From positions 15,154 to 79,153 of the forward strand of contig CAYTTV010000012.1 of assembly GCA_964440915.1 (NCBI GenBank): a stretch of DNA of 64,000 bases, read 5' to 3'. Below the pieces are notes generated by a model. The model did not search any database. It was not told where the DNA came from and saw nothing but the letters and a program-made list of their open reading frames with translations. The stretch comes from CAMPJM01 sp964440915. GTDB lineage: Bacteria > Bacteroidota > Bacteroidia > Cytophagales > Cyclobacteriaceae. Positions 1-8,435 of this stretch are shown here, piece after piece; within the stretch, counting starts at the first letter, position 1, and each line of letters starts with the position of its first letter. The position numbers and the translations under genes are program-made.

Positions 1-2588
1 TGCAAAAATCGGGAGACGAGTATGGCTATACGTTCAATAATATTCAGCAAAACACTAGGTTTCATTTTGAAGCGGCAGGGTTCCGATCTGTAGAATATAG
101 CTTAAACATCCTGAATAGACCAAATTTAACAGGATTTGATGTTAGGCTTATTTACCCTCCCTACTTGCGCAAGGAAAAAGAGCAAATAAAAAATGGTGGA
201 AACCTTGTTGTTCCGGAGGGTACATTGGTACAGTGGCAATTTAAATCTATAAATGCCGACAGTCTCTTTATGATATTTAAAGGGGAGGGCCAGCGATATA
301 ACATTCCAAAAACAGGAACACAAAGATTTGCTTTCGAAAAGGGCATGAGAGAATCTGACGCTTACGCAATAGAATTGCAAAACGATGTGAGCAAAAATAA
401 AGAAGCCATACAATATGCTATAGAAGTAATAAGCGACCAAAATCCAACAATCTCAGTGGAAATATTTAGGGATACAACGTTCTACAACTTTATGGTTTTG
501 GGTGGAAATATCAGCGATGATTATGGCCTGACGCGCTTGCAAGTATTATATCAAATAGAACAAATTGATGAGGCTGCCTCTTCTAAATTTAAGTCCTTCA
601 CCATACCAATTACAAACCAGCTACAGCAAAGTTTCTATTTTCCCTGGAGATTGGACTCCCTTTCATTGACGACCGGTAGCAAGATTAATTTCTTCCTACA
701 AATCTGGGACAATGATGGGGTGAATGGTCATAAGGCAAGCCGAACCTCCATGTTTAGTTTTGAAATTCCAACAGAAAGTGAAGTGAATGAAATCTTGGAA
801 AATACTTCCAATAAAACCAAGGAGAACATTGCTCATAATAAAGACAAGGCTTCGGGAATAAAAGAAAGTTTGGAGAAGATGCAGGACGAATTAAAAGGGA
901 AAAGGCAATTGGAGTGGAAAGATGAGAATAGATTAGAAGATATTATCAGAAAAAAGGAAGAACTGAATGAGGCACTTGAGCAATTAAGAAAGCAAAATGA
1001 GATGAATAATTTGCAGCAAGAGCGCTTTGGTGAGCAAAACGAAAAGATAAGAGAAAAGGCGCAAGAACTTCAAAAGCTGATGGACGAACTGCTGGATGAA
1101 GAAACCAAAAAACTTTACGATGAATTAAAGAAGCTTTTGGAGGAGAAAAGTGATATCAACAGCATCCAACAACAATTGAGTAAGGTAAATGACAAGGAAA
1201 CCAATCTAGAGAAGGAATTGGAAAGAGTGCTTGAGCTTTTTAAGAGGATGCAATTTGATCAGAAACTGGACCAGTTGGTACGTGATATGGAAAATTTGTC
1301 AAAGGAGCAAAAATCTTTAGCAGAAGAAACCAACCAAAGCAAAAGGGATATAGACAACGAGCTAAAAGAAAGGCAAGAAGAAATAAACAAGGCATTTGAG
1401 AAAAAACAGGAGGAAATTTCCAAGCTTGAAGAAATAAATCAAGAACTTAAGAATCCTAACCCAATACAAAATCTGGAGAATGAACAACAACAAATAGAGC
1501 AGGAGCAAGAAGAAATAAATAAGGCACTCGAGAAAAACCAATCGAAACAAGCAGCAAAACATCAACAAAAGGCGGGTGATCAAATGAAGGCTTTGGGTGA
1601 GAAATTGGCGCAAATGCAAAACAGCATGGAAATGGAGATGATGCAGGAGAACCTAGACAATCTTCGTGATATTCTCGACAACTTGGTAAAGTTATCTTTC
1701 AATCAAGAAGACCTTATGCAGGAGTTTAGGCAGATAAACCAAAGTGATCCAAGATTCGTTAACCTATCACAACAGCAGTTAAAGTTGAAGGAAGATGCCA
1801 AAGTCATAGAAGACAGCTTACTTTCTTTGGCCAATAGGGTTTTCCAAATTCAATCATTCGTGACTAGGGAAGTCGACAATATGAATAACTATATGGAAGG
1901 AAGTCTCGAATCATTGAGGGAAAGAATGCATCCTAAAGCCCTAAGCGAACAACAATTTGCTATGACTTCAATGAATAACCTCGCATTACTCCTCAATGAT
2001 GTATTGCAGCAGATGCAACAGCAAATGGCTGATGCTATGGGACAACCTCAAAAAGGCAAAGGAAAACAACCTTCTATGAACCTGTCGGATCTTCAAGAAG
2101 AGCTAAACAACAAAATATCTGAATTGAAGAAGAGCGGTAAAACTGGTAGAGAACTTTCCCAAGAATTGGCTAAACTAGCGGCTGAACAAGAACAAATCCG
2201 CAGGGCACTCCAAAATGAAATGAATGGTTCTACTGGTGAAGATGGCAACAACGGAACTAAGAACAGTCTTATAGAAAAGATGGAAGAAACCGAGGCGGAT
2301 TTAGTAAACAAGGAACTGACGGAAAAAACCATCAAACGACAGCAGGATATACTCACCAGACTTTTGGAAGATGAAAATGCTGTAAGGGAAAGAGAACAGG
2401 ATGAAGAAAGAGAAGGCAATCGCCCCAGCTCATATGAGCAGATCGCTCCTAAAGTATTTGAGGATTATATTAAAAATAAGGAAAGGGAAATAGAAATGCT
2501 GATATCGGTACCCCCTCGGCTCAATCCTTATTATCTAAAGGAAGTAAATAATTATTTTAAGCGTTTAAGAAAAACAACTATTAATTAA
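1..2588 (+). CDS. DUF4175-like large coiled-coil protein, 5' truncated
   Basis: The reading frame is open from base 3 to the TAA at 2586-2588, so the true start lies before the window; about 861 residues are visible. After an N-terminal beta-rich part (to about nt 780) comes a very long stretch rich in Lys, Glu and Gln (about nt 780-1700), clearly coiled coil, then a Gln/Met-rich part and a charged C-terminus. This matches Bacteroidota proteins annotated DUF4175, which usually carry membrane segments at the N-terminus; those would be outside this window. The biochemical role is unknown. It is followed 3 bp later by an RsbW-like ATPase, so the two are probably co-transcribed. The internal TTG at 165 is not the start, because the frame upstream of it codes sensibly. 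Confidence 0.75.
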   Translation, partial: QKSGDEYGYTFNNIQQNTRFHFEAAGFRSVEYSLNILNRPNLTGFDVRLIYPPYLRKEKEQIKNGGNLVVPEGTLVQWQFKSINADSLFMIFKGEGQRYNIPKTGTQRFAFEKGMRESDAYAIELQNDVSKNKEAIQYAIEVISDQNPTISVEIFRDTTFYNFMVLGGNISDDYGLTRLQVLYQIEQIDEAASSKFKSFTIPITNQLQQSFYFPWRLDSLSLTTGSKINFFLQIWDNDGVNGHKASRTSMFSFEIPTESEVNEILENTSNKTKENIAHNKDKASGIKESLEKMQDELKGKRQLEWKDENRLEDIIRKKEELNEALEQLRKQNEMNNLQQERFGEQNEKIREKAQELQKLMDELLDEETKKLYDELKKLLEEKSDINSIQQQLSKVNDKETNLEKELERVLELFKRMQFDQKLDQLVRDMENLSKEQKSLAEETNQSKRDIDNELKERQEEINKAFEKKQEEISKLEEINQELKNPNPIQNLENEQQQIEQEQEEINKALEKNQSKQAAKHQQKAGDQMKALGEKLAQMQNSMEMEMMQENLDNLRDILDNLVKLSFNQEDLMQEFRQINQSDPRFVNLSQQQLKLKEDAKVIEDSLLSLANRVFQIQSFVTREVDNMNNYMEGSLESLRERMHPKALSEQQFAMTSMNNLALLLNDVLQQMQQQMADAMGQPQKGKGKQPSMNLSDLQEELNNKISELKKSGKTGRELSQELAKLAAEQEQIRRALQNEMNGSTGEDGNNGTKNSLIEKMEETEADLVNKELTEKTIKRQQDILTRLLEDENAVREREQDEEREGNRPSSYEQIAPKVFEDYIKNKEREIEMLISVPPRLNPYYLKEVNNYFKRLRKTTIN

Positions 2589-2591
2589 ATA

Positions 2592-2993
2592 ATGAATTCA
2601 ATTAATATTCAAATACCCTCATTGTCCGACAATATTAGGATTGTGGAAAGCTTCATTGACAATGCAAGAGATAGGTTTAACCTCAATGATGACATCTATG
2701 GCAATATAATGATTGCCGTCACAGAGTCAGTGAATAACGCCATCCGGCATGGGAACAAAAACGACAAGGGAAAGAATGTTTCCTTATCGCTTCAACTCAA
2801 TGATGATGTGATCCGATTTATTATAGAAGATCAAGGACAAGGTTTCGATTATTTGAATCTTCCTGACCCAACTTCTCCAGAGAACATCGATAAACCAGGA
2901 GGAAGGGGAATATTCCTGATGAAACACTTATCGGACGAAGTAAACTTTAAGGATAATGGGAGAGTAGTTGAACTCTGTTTTTATTTTAGTTAA
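2592..2993 (+). CDS. RsbW/SpoIIAB-like ATP-binding protein (GHKL fold)
   Basis: A 133-residue stand-alone GHKL ATPase domain of the anti-sigma-factor serine kinase type. The N box is at residues 45-55 (ESVNNAIRHGN), the G1 box at 79-84 (EDQGQGF) and the G2 box at 103-110 (GGRGIFLM), all intact. Family members bind ATP and either phosphorylate an anti-anti-sigma factor or sequester a sigma factor. No partner (STAS protein, phosphatase or sigma factor) is next to it, so the target is unknown. It starts 3 bp after the DUF4175-like gene and lies 17 bp before ybeY, so it sits inside an operon-like run. Which of the kinase or sensor-like roles applies is inference. Confidence 0.85.
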   Translation: MNSINIQIPSLSDNIRIVESFIDNARDRFNLNDDIYGNIMIAVTESVNNAIRHGNKNDKGKNVSLSLQLNDDVIRFIIEDQGQGFDYLNLPDPTSPENIDKPGGRGIFLMKHLSDEVNFKDNGRVVELCFYFS

Positions 2994-3010
2994 GAGAAAT
3001 CACTATTCAA

Positions 3011-3469
3011 ATGGGCAAAATTTCGTTCTTCTATGAGGATATTGATTTCAAGCTTTCCCAAATCAATAAGAACAAAAAATGGATACAGTTCATTATAAAT
3101 AAAGAGGATTTTAATTTGAACCATATCAATTTTATATTTTGTTCTGATACATACCTTCATTCAATCAATATTGAATACCTTAACCACGACACCCTAACGG
3201 ACATCATCACCTTTGATTATTCAGAAGGAAACACACTAGAGGGTGAAATATATATTAGTATAGATAGGGTAAAGGATAATGCTGAAGGGCTAGGAATAGA
3301 ATTTGAAAGCGAACTGCGAAGGGTAATGGCACATGGAGTTCTACACATGATGGGTTATGGAGATAAAAATAAAGAGGAAAAATCTATCATGCGACTAAAA
3401 GAAGATTCTTGCATATCTTTGTATCAAGAAATTCTTACTGTTCCACGTGGAACAGTAAGAAAAGATTAA
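3011..3469 (+). CDS. ybeY: Endoribonuclease / rRNA maturation factor YbeY
   Basis: A 152-residue protein of the UPF0054 family, a metal-dependent RNase for 16S rRNA 3'-end maturation and ribosome quality control. The signature is at residues 108-118 ([11 protein letters not shown]): His108 and His112 are metal ligands, and the third ligand, usually His, is Asp118 here, as I recall is common in Bacteroidota. The last codons lie inside a perfect 30-bp palindrome with a parS-like core, so the C-terminal sequence (about TVPRGT) is also constrained by that DNA element. mnmG starts 46 bp downstream. Identification is secure. Confidence 0.93.
   Translation: MGKISFFYEDIDFKLSQINKNKKWIQFIINKEDFNLNHINFIFCSDTYLHSINIEYLNHDTLTDIITFDYSEGNTLEGEIYISIDRVKDNAEGLGIEFESELRRVMAHGVLHMMGYGDKNKEEKSIMRLKEDSCISLYQEILTVPRGTVRKD
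3432..3461. promoter_or_regulatory. parS-like palindrome 1 (30-bp perfect inverted repeat)
   Basis: The left arm TTCTTACTGTTCCAC is followed directly by its exact reverse complement, giving a perfect 30-bp palindrome. The central 14 bases GTTCCACGTGGAAC resemble the ParB-binding parS consensus (TGTTTCACGTGAAACA), differing at one symmetric pair within the 16-mer. It overlaps the 3' end of ybeY. A second copy of the core lies at 3483-3498. parS near mnmG/gidA and the origin is established in many bacteria; that this site binds ParB is inference. A transcriptional hairpin is an alternative, but there is no loop and no T-tract. Confidence 0.6.
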
Positions 3470-3482
3470 ATACAAGTTCAGA

Positions 3483-3498
3483 TGTTCCACGTGGAACA
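3483..3498. promoter_or_regulatory. parS-like palindrome 2
   Basis: A perfect 16-bp palindrome, TGTTCCACGTGGAACA, between ybeY and mnmG, 17 bp before the mnmG start codon. It shares GTTCCACGTGGAACAGTAA with the upstream site at 3432-3461. Two near-identical copies within 70 bp support a real protein-binding site, most simply parS for chromosome segregation. It could also affect mnmG expression by position. Confidence 0.6.
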
Positions 3499-3515
3499 GT
3501 AAAAATATTAAAACA

Positions 3516-5378
3516 ATGTTTCCAGAATATGACGTAATTGTAGTAGGGGCAGGGCATGCAGGTTGTGAAGCAGCCCATGCAGCGGCAACTATGGGATCAA
3601 AAGTGCTGTTAGCCACCATGAATATGCATACAATTGCCCAGATGTCATGCAACCCTGCCATGGGAGGTGTGGCTAAAGGCCAAATTGTCCGAGAAATAGA
3701 TGCTTTGGGAGGAATGTCCGGAATCATTACGGACAAAACAATGATACAATTCCGAATGCTTAACCTCTCCAAAGGACCTGCGATGTGGAGTCCTAGAGCG
3801 CAAAGTGATCGTATGATGTTTGCAGCCGAATGGAGACAAACATTAGAAGATAACCCGAACGTTGATTTTTGGCAAGAAATGGTAGTCGGATTATCTGTAA
3901 AAGAAGGAAGGGTAAGGGGCGTATATACATCATTAGGCATAGAAATTAAAGCTAAATCAGTTGTGCTAACCAATGGCACATTTTTAAATGGGTTGATCCA
4001 CATCGGAGAAAAACAGTTTGGTGGTGGAAGAACTGGAGAGAAATCAGCGAAAGGATTAACAGAACAACTTACCCAATTAGGATTTGAATCTGGAAGGATG
4101 AAAACCGGAACTCCTCCGCGAGTTGATGGGCGAAGTTTAGACTATAGTAAAATGGAAGAGCAATTTGGAGATGAAAACCCAAACAAATTTTCCTTTACCA
4201 ATACACCAGCCCTGACAAAACAAAGAAGCTGTTTTATAACCTATACCAACAATACCGTTCATGAAACCCTCAAAACAGGGTTTGTAAAGTCCCCTATGTT
4301 CAATGGCAGGATTAAAGGGCTAGGCCCAAGATATTGTCCATCTATTGAAGATAAAATAAATAGGTTTGCAGAAAGAGAAAGACATCAAATATTTGTAGAA
4401 CCTGAAGGATGGAATACAGTAGAGGTTTATGTGAATGGATTTTCTACATCTCTACCTGAAGATGTACAATACAAAGCGTTAAGGGAAATACCAGGATTTG
4501 AAAATGCAAAAATGTTCAGGCCTGGATATGCTATAGAATATGATTATTTTCCACCAACACAATTGAATGCTACATTAGAAACACACCTCGTAGAAAACCT
4601 TTATTTTGCTGGTCAAATAAATGGAACGACTGGCTATGAAGAAGCGGCCTGTCAAGGATTGGTTGCTGGTGTAAATGCTCATTTAAAAATAAATGAAAGA
4701 GAGCCCTTTATACTCAGCAGAAGTCAGGCTTATATTGGTGTATTGATCGATGACCTTATCAACAAAGGCACAGATGAACCCTATAGAATGTTTACATCAA
4801 GGGCTGAGTTTAGAATATTGCTGAGACAAGACAATGCAGATTTTCGCCTTACTGCATTGGGCAATGCCCTAGGTTTGGCATCACAAGAGCGTCTGGACAT
4901 TATGCTCAATAAAAAGGAAGCAGTTAAAAATTTGTTACAAGAACTCGATACATTAAAGGTAAAACCAGAGGAAATAAATCCAACCTTAGAGAAACATAAT
5001 ACAGCTCCAGTAAAAGAAAAAATAAACCTCTATGGTTTAATCAAAAGACCCCAATTAAATATTGAAGATATTATTGAGGATCATCAGAAGGTGAAACAAG
5101 CAATAGGTCAATATCCCCTAGAAATAAGGCAACAAGCAGAAATTCATATCAAATATGAAAACTATATAGAGAAAGAAGAAAAGCTAGCGGAAAAAATGAA
5201 AGGATTGGAATCGTATCGAATTCCCGTAGATTTGGATTTGACCAAAATAACAGCATTATCTGCAGAGGCAAGAGAAAAATTTAGGAAAGTAAGACCTGAA
5301 ACTATTGGACAGGCATCTAGAATAAGCGGTGTATCACCTGCGGATATATCCATAATGATGGTTTATTTAGAGAAGTAG
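3516..5378 (+). CDS. mnmG: tRNA uridine-5-carboxymethylaminomethyl modification enzyme MnmG (GidA)
   Basis: A 620-residue flavoprotein that, with MnmE, modifies U34 of several tRNAs in the cytoplasm. The N-terminal FAD dinucleotide motif is at residues 11-16 (GAGHAG), followed by the family signatures SCNPAMGG and [11 protein letters not shown], and the helical C-terminal domain is present. Length matches the family. The gene sits immediately after two parS-like sites and about 2.7 kb from the origin candidate. mnmG is a classical origin-proximal gene in many bacteria, which supports reading this region as origin-associated. The stop is 1 bp before the next ATG, so the methyltransferase is probably co-translated. 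Confidence 0.97.
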   Translation: MFPEYDVIVVGAGHAGCEAAHAAATMGSKVLLATMNMHTIAQMSCNPAMGGVAKGQIVREIDALGGMSGIITDKTMIQFRMLNLSKGPAMWSPRAQSDRMMFAAEWRQTLEDNPNVDFWQEMVVGLSVKEGRVRGVYTSLGIEIKAKSVVLTNGTFLNGLIHIGEKQFGGGRTGEKSAKGLTEQLTQLGFESGRMKTGTPPRVDGRSLDYSKMEEQFGDENPNKFSFTNTPALTKQRSCFITYTNNTVHETLKTGFVKSPMFNGRIKGLGPRYCPSIEDKINRFAERERHQIFVEPEGWNTVEVYVNGFSTSLPEDVQYKALREIPGFENAKMFRPGYAIEYDYFPPTQLNATLETHLVENLYFAGQINGTTGYEEAACQGLVAGVNAHLKINEREPFILSRSQAYIGVLIDDLINKGTDEPYRMFTSRAEFRILLRQDNADFRLTALGNALGLASQERLDIMLNKKEAVKNLLQELDTLKVKPEEINPTLEKHNTAPVKEKINLYGLIKRPQLNIEDIIEDHQKVKQAIGQYPLEIRQQAEIHIKYENYIEKEEKLAEKMKGLESYRIPVDLDLTKITALSAEAREKFRKVRPETIGQASRISGVSPADISIMMVYLEK

Positions 5379-5379
5379 T

Positions 5380-6264
5380 ATGTACGAAAGACTGGAACAG
5401 TGCCCTATTTGTAAAAGCGGCGTATTTAATAACTTCATGATTTGTAAAGATTATGCTGTAAGTCAAGAAAGTTTTGCCATTGTGCAATGCAAAAAATGCC
5501 ATTTCAAATTTACTAATCCAAGACCTGTTCCAGAATCGTTGCCAAAATATTACCGATCGGATAACTACATTTCCCATACCAACAAGGGGAATAACCTTAT
5601 TAATGTAGCCTATAAAATCGCCCGATATTTTACCATCAACAAAAAGATCAACTTTATAAAGACATTCCATGACCATGGCAACATTTTAGACTATGGTTGT
5701 GGCACAGGTATATTCATAGAACGAGCAAAAAGAGAAGGCTGGAATGTCCTCGGGATTGAACCAAGTGAACAAGCAAGATCTCAGACCTCTCCAAAAATGC
5801 AACCTTTTGTATACAGTGATATAAAAGATATAAAACTAAAAAAATACTTTCATATCATTACTTTATGGCATGTACTAGAACATATATCTGATCTGCAAGA
5901 CGCACTTAAAAAGCTTAAGAAATTGATGCATCCAGATGGTAAAATAATTATTGCTGTTCCCAATACAGCATCTTGGGATGCCCAACATTATAAGGAGTTT
6001 TGGGCTGCATATGATGTGCCAAGACATATGTACCACTTTACACAAGACAGTATGCAGAACCTTCTGTCTCAATATAAACTAAAATTAGACGCCACCTATC
6101 CTATGAAGTTGGATGCATACTACGTAAGCATGTTAAGTGAAAAATATAAAAATGGTCAAAACAACTTCTTTAAAGCCATCAAAAATGGATATACTTCTAA
6201 TAAATGGGCAAAGAAAAACAATAACAACTACTCCAGCATCATATTTGTAGCAAGCATCGCATAG
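5380..6264 (+). CDS. Class I SAM-dependent methyltransferase with N-terminal zinc-ribbon-like motif
   Basis: A 294-residue protein. Cys8/Cys11 (CPIC) and Cys37/Cys40 (CKKC) form a probable zinc ribbon, followed by a Rossmann methyltransferase core with motif I at residues 104-110 (DYGCGTG) and a post-I acidic residue in GIEPSEQA. This architecture is common in Bacteroidota, often in genes acting on surface polysaccharide or lipid precursors, but the substrate cannot be read from the sequence. It starts 1 bp after mnmG and precedes a Big_5 lipoprotein by 28 bp. Confidence 0.85.
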   Translation: MYERLEQCPICKSGVFNNFMICKDYAVSQESFAIVQCKKCHFKFTNPRPVPESLPKYYRSDNYISHTNKGNNLINVAYKIARYFTINKKINFIKTFHDHGNILDYGCGTGIFIERAKREGWNVLGIEPSEQARSQTSPKMQPFVYSDIKDIKLKKYFHIITLWHVLEHISDLQDALKKLKKLMHPDGKIIIAVPNTASWDAQHYKEFWAAYDVPRHMYHFTQDSMQNLLSQYKLKLDATYPMKLDAYYVSMLSEKYKNGQNNFFKAIKNGYTSNKWAKKNNNNYSSIIFVASIA

Positions 6265-6292
6265 TTAACTACAAAAGCAAGTACCTTTAATA

Positions 6293-8062
6293 ATGAAATA
6301 CTTCCTAATATCGCTTCTTCTGATTACCACTTCATCCTTATACTTATATAGCTGTGCTACTAGGAGTGTACCTACCGGAGGGCCAAAAGATACGATTCCT
6401 CCACGTCTGATAAACACGATACCGGCAAATAAAAGCCTTCATTATAATGGCAATACTATTGTCTTGAACTTTGATGAGTTTATCAAGACAAAGGACATGA
6501 ACAATCAACTCATCATTACACCGAGGCTGAATGAAGAAATTAATCAAAAAATAAACAAAAGATCTTTGATCATCAATTTGAATGAAAAATTAGATTCAAA
6601 TACTACTTACACATTTAATTTCCAAGATGCAGTACAGGATATTACTGAAAGTAATCCAGCAAGAGACCTAATCCTGGCCTTCAGTACAGGGGATTATATA
6701 GATTCGCTCTACATAGAAGGAATGATCAAAGATCTGTTGACAGATAAAGTAATGGAAAATGCAGTAGTAGCCTTATATGCTTATAATGATACAGCAAATG
6801 TGTTCGATCATAAACCACAATACTTCACCCGAACTAAAAAAGATGGCTATTTCAAACTAGAAAATCTAAAAAATAATACTTATAGATTATATGCTTATAA
6901 TGATGTTAACAAAAACCTAACATTACAAAGTGATACTGAGCCTTATGGTTTTGTTCCAGATAGCATTGTACTAGACAGCTCCATAAGCGATATTATAATT
7001 CCATTGGTAAAAAGAAATGTGAAGGAATTCATGGTGCAAAGTGCCAGGCCCAGTGGTAAATACTATGAGATCCGCTTAAGTAAATACATACAGGATTATA
7101 CACTGACACCCATTGAAGATACAAGCGATTCAATCATTAGTAATAAGGCTATAGATCCTACTATCATTAGGGTTTATAACACGATAAAGAGCGACAGTAT
7201 TACAACCATACTAAATGCTATTGATACCGTTGGCCAAGAAGTGATTGATACAGTAACAATAAAATTTAGTCCTACTCAAAGAAAATCAGATCCTGCAACT
7301 TCAAAAATTACCCCCTCAAACAATACGACAATATTAGAAAACTATGAAGGTACGATAGAATTTAACAAACCTATAAAAGCAGTAAACTTAGACAGCGTCT
7401 TCTTCTATTATGATAGCCTCATGATAGTACCCATACAAGAACATGAACTGGAGTGGAACAAATTCAGAGACAAACTGACAATAAGAACAAAATTAGATAA
7501 ATCCTTATTGGAGCGAGAGCGTCCTAAAGTTGATAGTGCTGCTGCAGATACAACAAATATCATCGAGGAATCTGATATTTCAGAAGAAGAAGAAAGCCCC
7601 AATGTTCAGTCAACAAATAATAAAAAGGAAATCGAAGAAAAAGTAATAAGCAAATTTGATAAACGGAGTAATCAAATTATGCTGTTTATGGCAAAGGGTA
7701 GTTTTATAACTGTAGAAAACGATACATTGCCTGAGACTACAGCACTATATTCATTTTTGAAAACTGAAGATTTAGGGCTTCTAAAGGGCACAATAAATAC
7801 TGCATTCAAAAGCTATTTTATACAACTACTAGACAAAAGTGGTAAATTAATAAAAGAAATAGAAAATGAACGCAATTTTATCTTTAGAAATCTAAGCCCA
7901 GGAGAATATAGAATAAGAATTCTCATTGATAATAATGAAGATGGAGAATGGAGTTTAGGTAATATTCTTGAAAACATTCCACCTGAAGAAGTATATTTTT
8001 ATGAAGAACCTCTCATAATTAGGGCCAATTGGGAGCGTGAATTAGATGAAATTAGTTTCTAA
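6293..8062 (+). CDS. Lipoprotein with Ig-like Big_5 domain
   Basis: A 589-residue predicted lipoprotein. The N-terminus has a hydrophobic signal ending in a lipobox, LYSC, with Cys21 as the lipidated residue. The following GGPKDTIPPRL and the segment to about residue 130 match the N-terminal Big_5 Ig-like domain of a protein found widely in Bacteroidota. The middle contains beta-rich repeats and a low-complexity acidic stretch (EESDISEEEE). The C-terminal part reads like a prealbumin-like fold. Function is unknown; location is probably the outer membrane, facing the periplasm or surface. It is the last gene before the origin candidate. Confidence 0.8.
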   Translation: MKYFLISLLLITTSSLYLYSCATRSVPTGGPKDTIPPRLINTIPANKSLHYNGNTIVLNFDEFIKTKDMNNQLIITPRLNEEINQKINKRSLIINLNEKLDSNTTYTFNFQDAVQDITESNPARDLILAFSTGDYIDSLYIEGMIKDLLTDKVMENAVVALYAYNDTANVFDHKPQYFTRTKKDGYFKLENLKNNTYRLYAYNDVNKNLTLQSDTEPYGFVPDSIVLDSSISDIIIPLVKRNVKEFMVQSARPSGKYYEIRLSKYIQDYTLTPIEDTSDSIISNKAIDPTIIRVYNTIKSDSITTILNAIDTVGQEVIDTVTIKFSPTQRKSDPATSKITPSNNTTILENYEGTIEFNKPIKAVNLDSVFFYYDSLMIVPIQEHELEWNKFRDKLTIRTKLDKSLLERERPKVDSAAADTTNIIEESDISEEEESPNVQSTNNKKEIEEKVISKFDKRSNQIMLFMAKGSFITVENDTLPETTALYSFLKTEDLGLLKGTINTAFKSYFIQLLDKSGKLIKEIENERNFIFRNLSPGEYRIRILIDNNEDGEWSLGNILENIPPEEVYFYEEPLIIRANWERELDEISF

Positions 8063-8435
8063 TAGAGGACATTTATATGTGGATAACTATAGAATAACTG
8101 TGGATGAAAATATTAGCGTGTGGATGAACTGAATTCTTAAAATCAGTTGTGTATAAGTAAACTTTTATCGTCTTTATATCCACCAATTACTAGCTACTTG
8201 TTCACATCCAATACTTATCCACCGTATCTATGCGTTTTTATATAAATGAGTTAATTTTCTTTAAATCAGTAAGTTATATGTTGATAAATTGTGGATGAGT
8301 ATTAGATTATAACCAGTTAATTCACAATCGAATTAAACAAACGGTATTTTAAGAACTTTTCCACTTTTCCACAGCTTAATAAAGAATAATAAATTACTTT
8401 AAATTAAATATCTAATATTGATTATAGGTGAGCAT
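8063..8435. other. Candidate chromosomal origin (oriC): AT-rich segment with a DnaA-box cluster
   Basis: A 373-bp gene-free, AT-rich stretch. It holds a perfect DnaA box, TGTGGATAA (TTATCCACA on the minus strand), at 8078-8086. One-mismatch boxes lie at 8099-8107, 8119-8127 and 8290-8298 (all TGTGGATGA), 8148-8156 (TGTGTATAA), 8215-8223 (TTATCCACC) and 8365-8373 (TTTTCCACA). Two-mismatch boxes are at 8176-8184 and 8357-8365. Clustered boxes in both orientations beside AT-rich DNA are the standard signature of oriC, and mnmG and parS-like sites lie 3-5 kb away. dnaA is not in this window. A DnaA-titrating or regulatory cluster is the alternative. Confidence 0.72.
8078..8086 (-). promoter_or_regulatory. 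Perfect-consensus DnaA box
   Basis: TGTGGATAA on the plus strand equals TTATCCACA on the minus strand, the exact consensus DnaA box. It is 15 bp after the stop of the Big_5 lipoprotein gene and is the first of at least seven box-like 9-mers in the segment. Confidence 0.75.

Noticed and set aside
3395..4003. 202-codon minus-strand open frame opposite ybeY/mnmG
   Set aside because: It is a shadow of mnmG; its sequence has no family resemblance and its repeated HVEH-type strings only reflect the parS-like palindromes.
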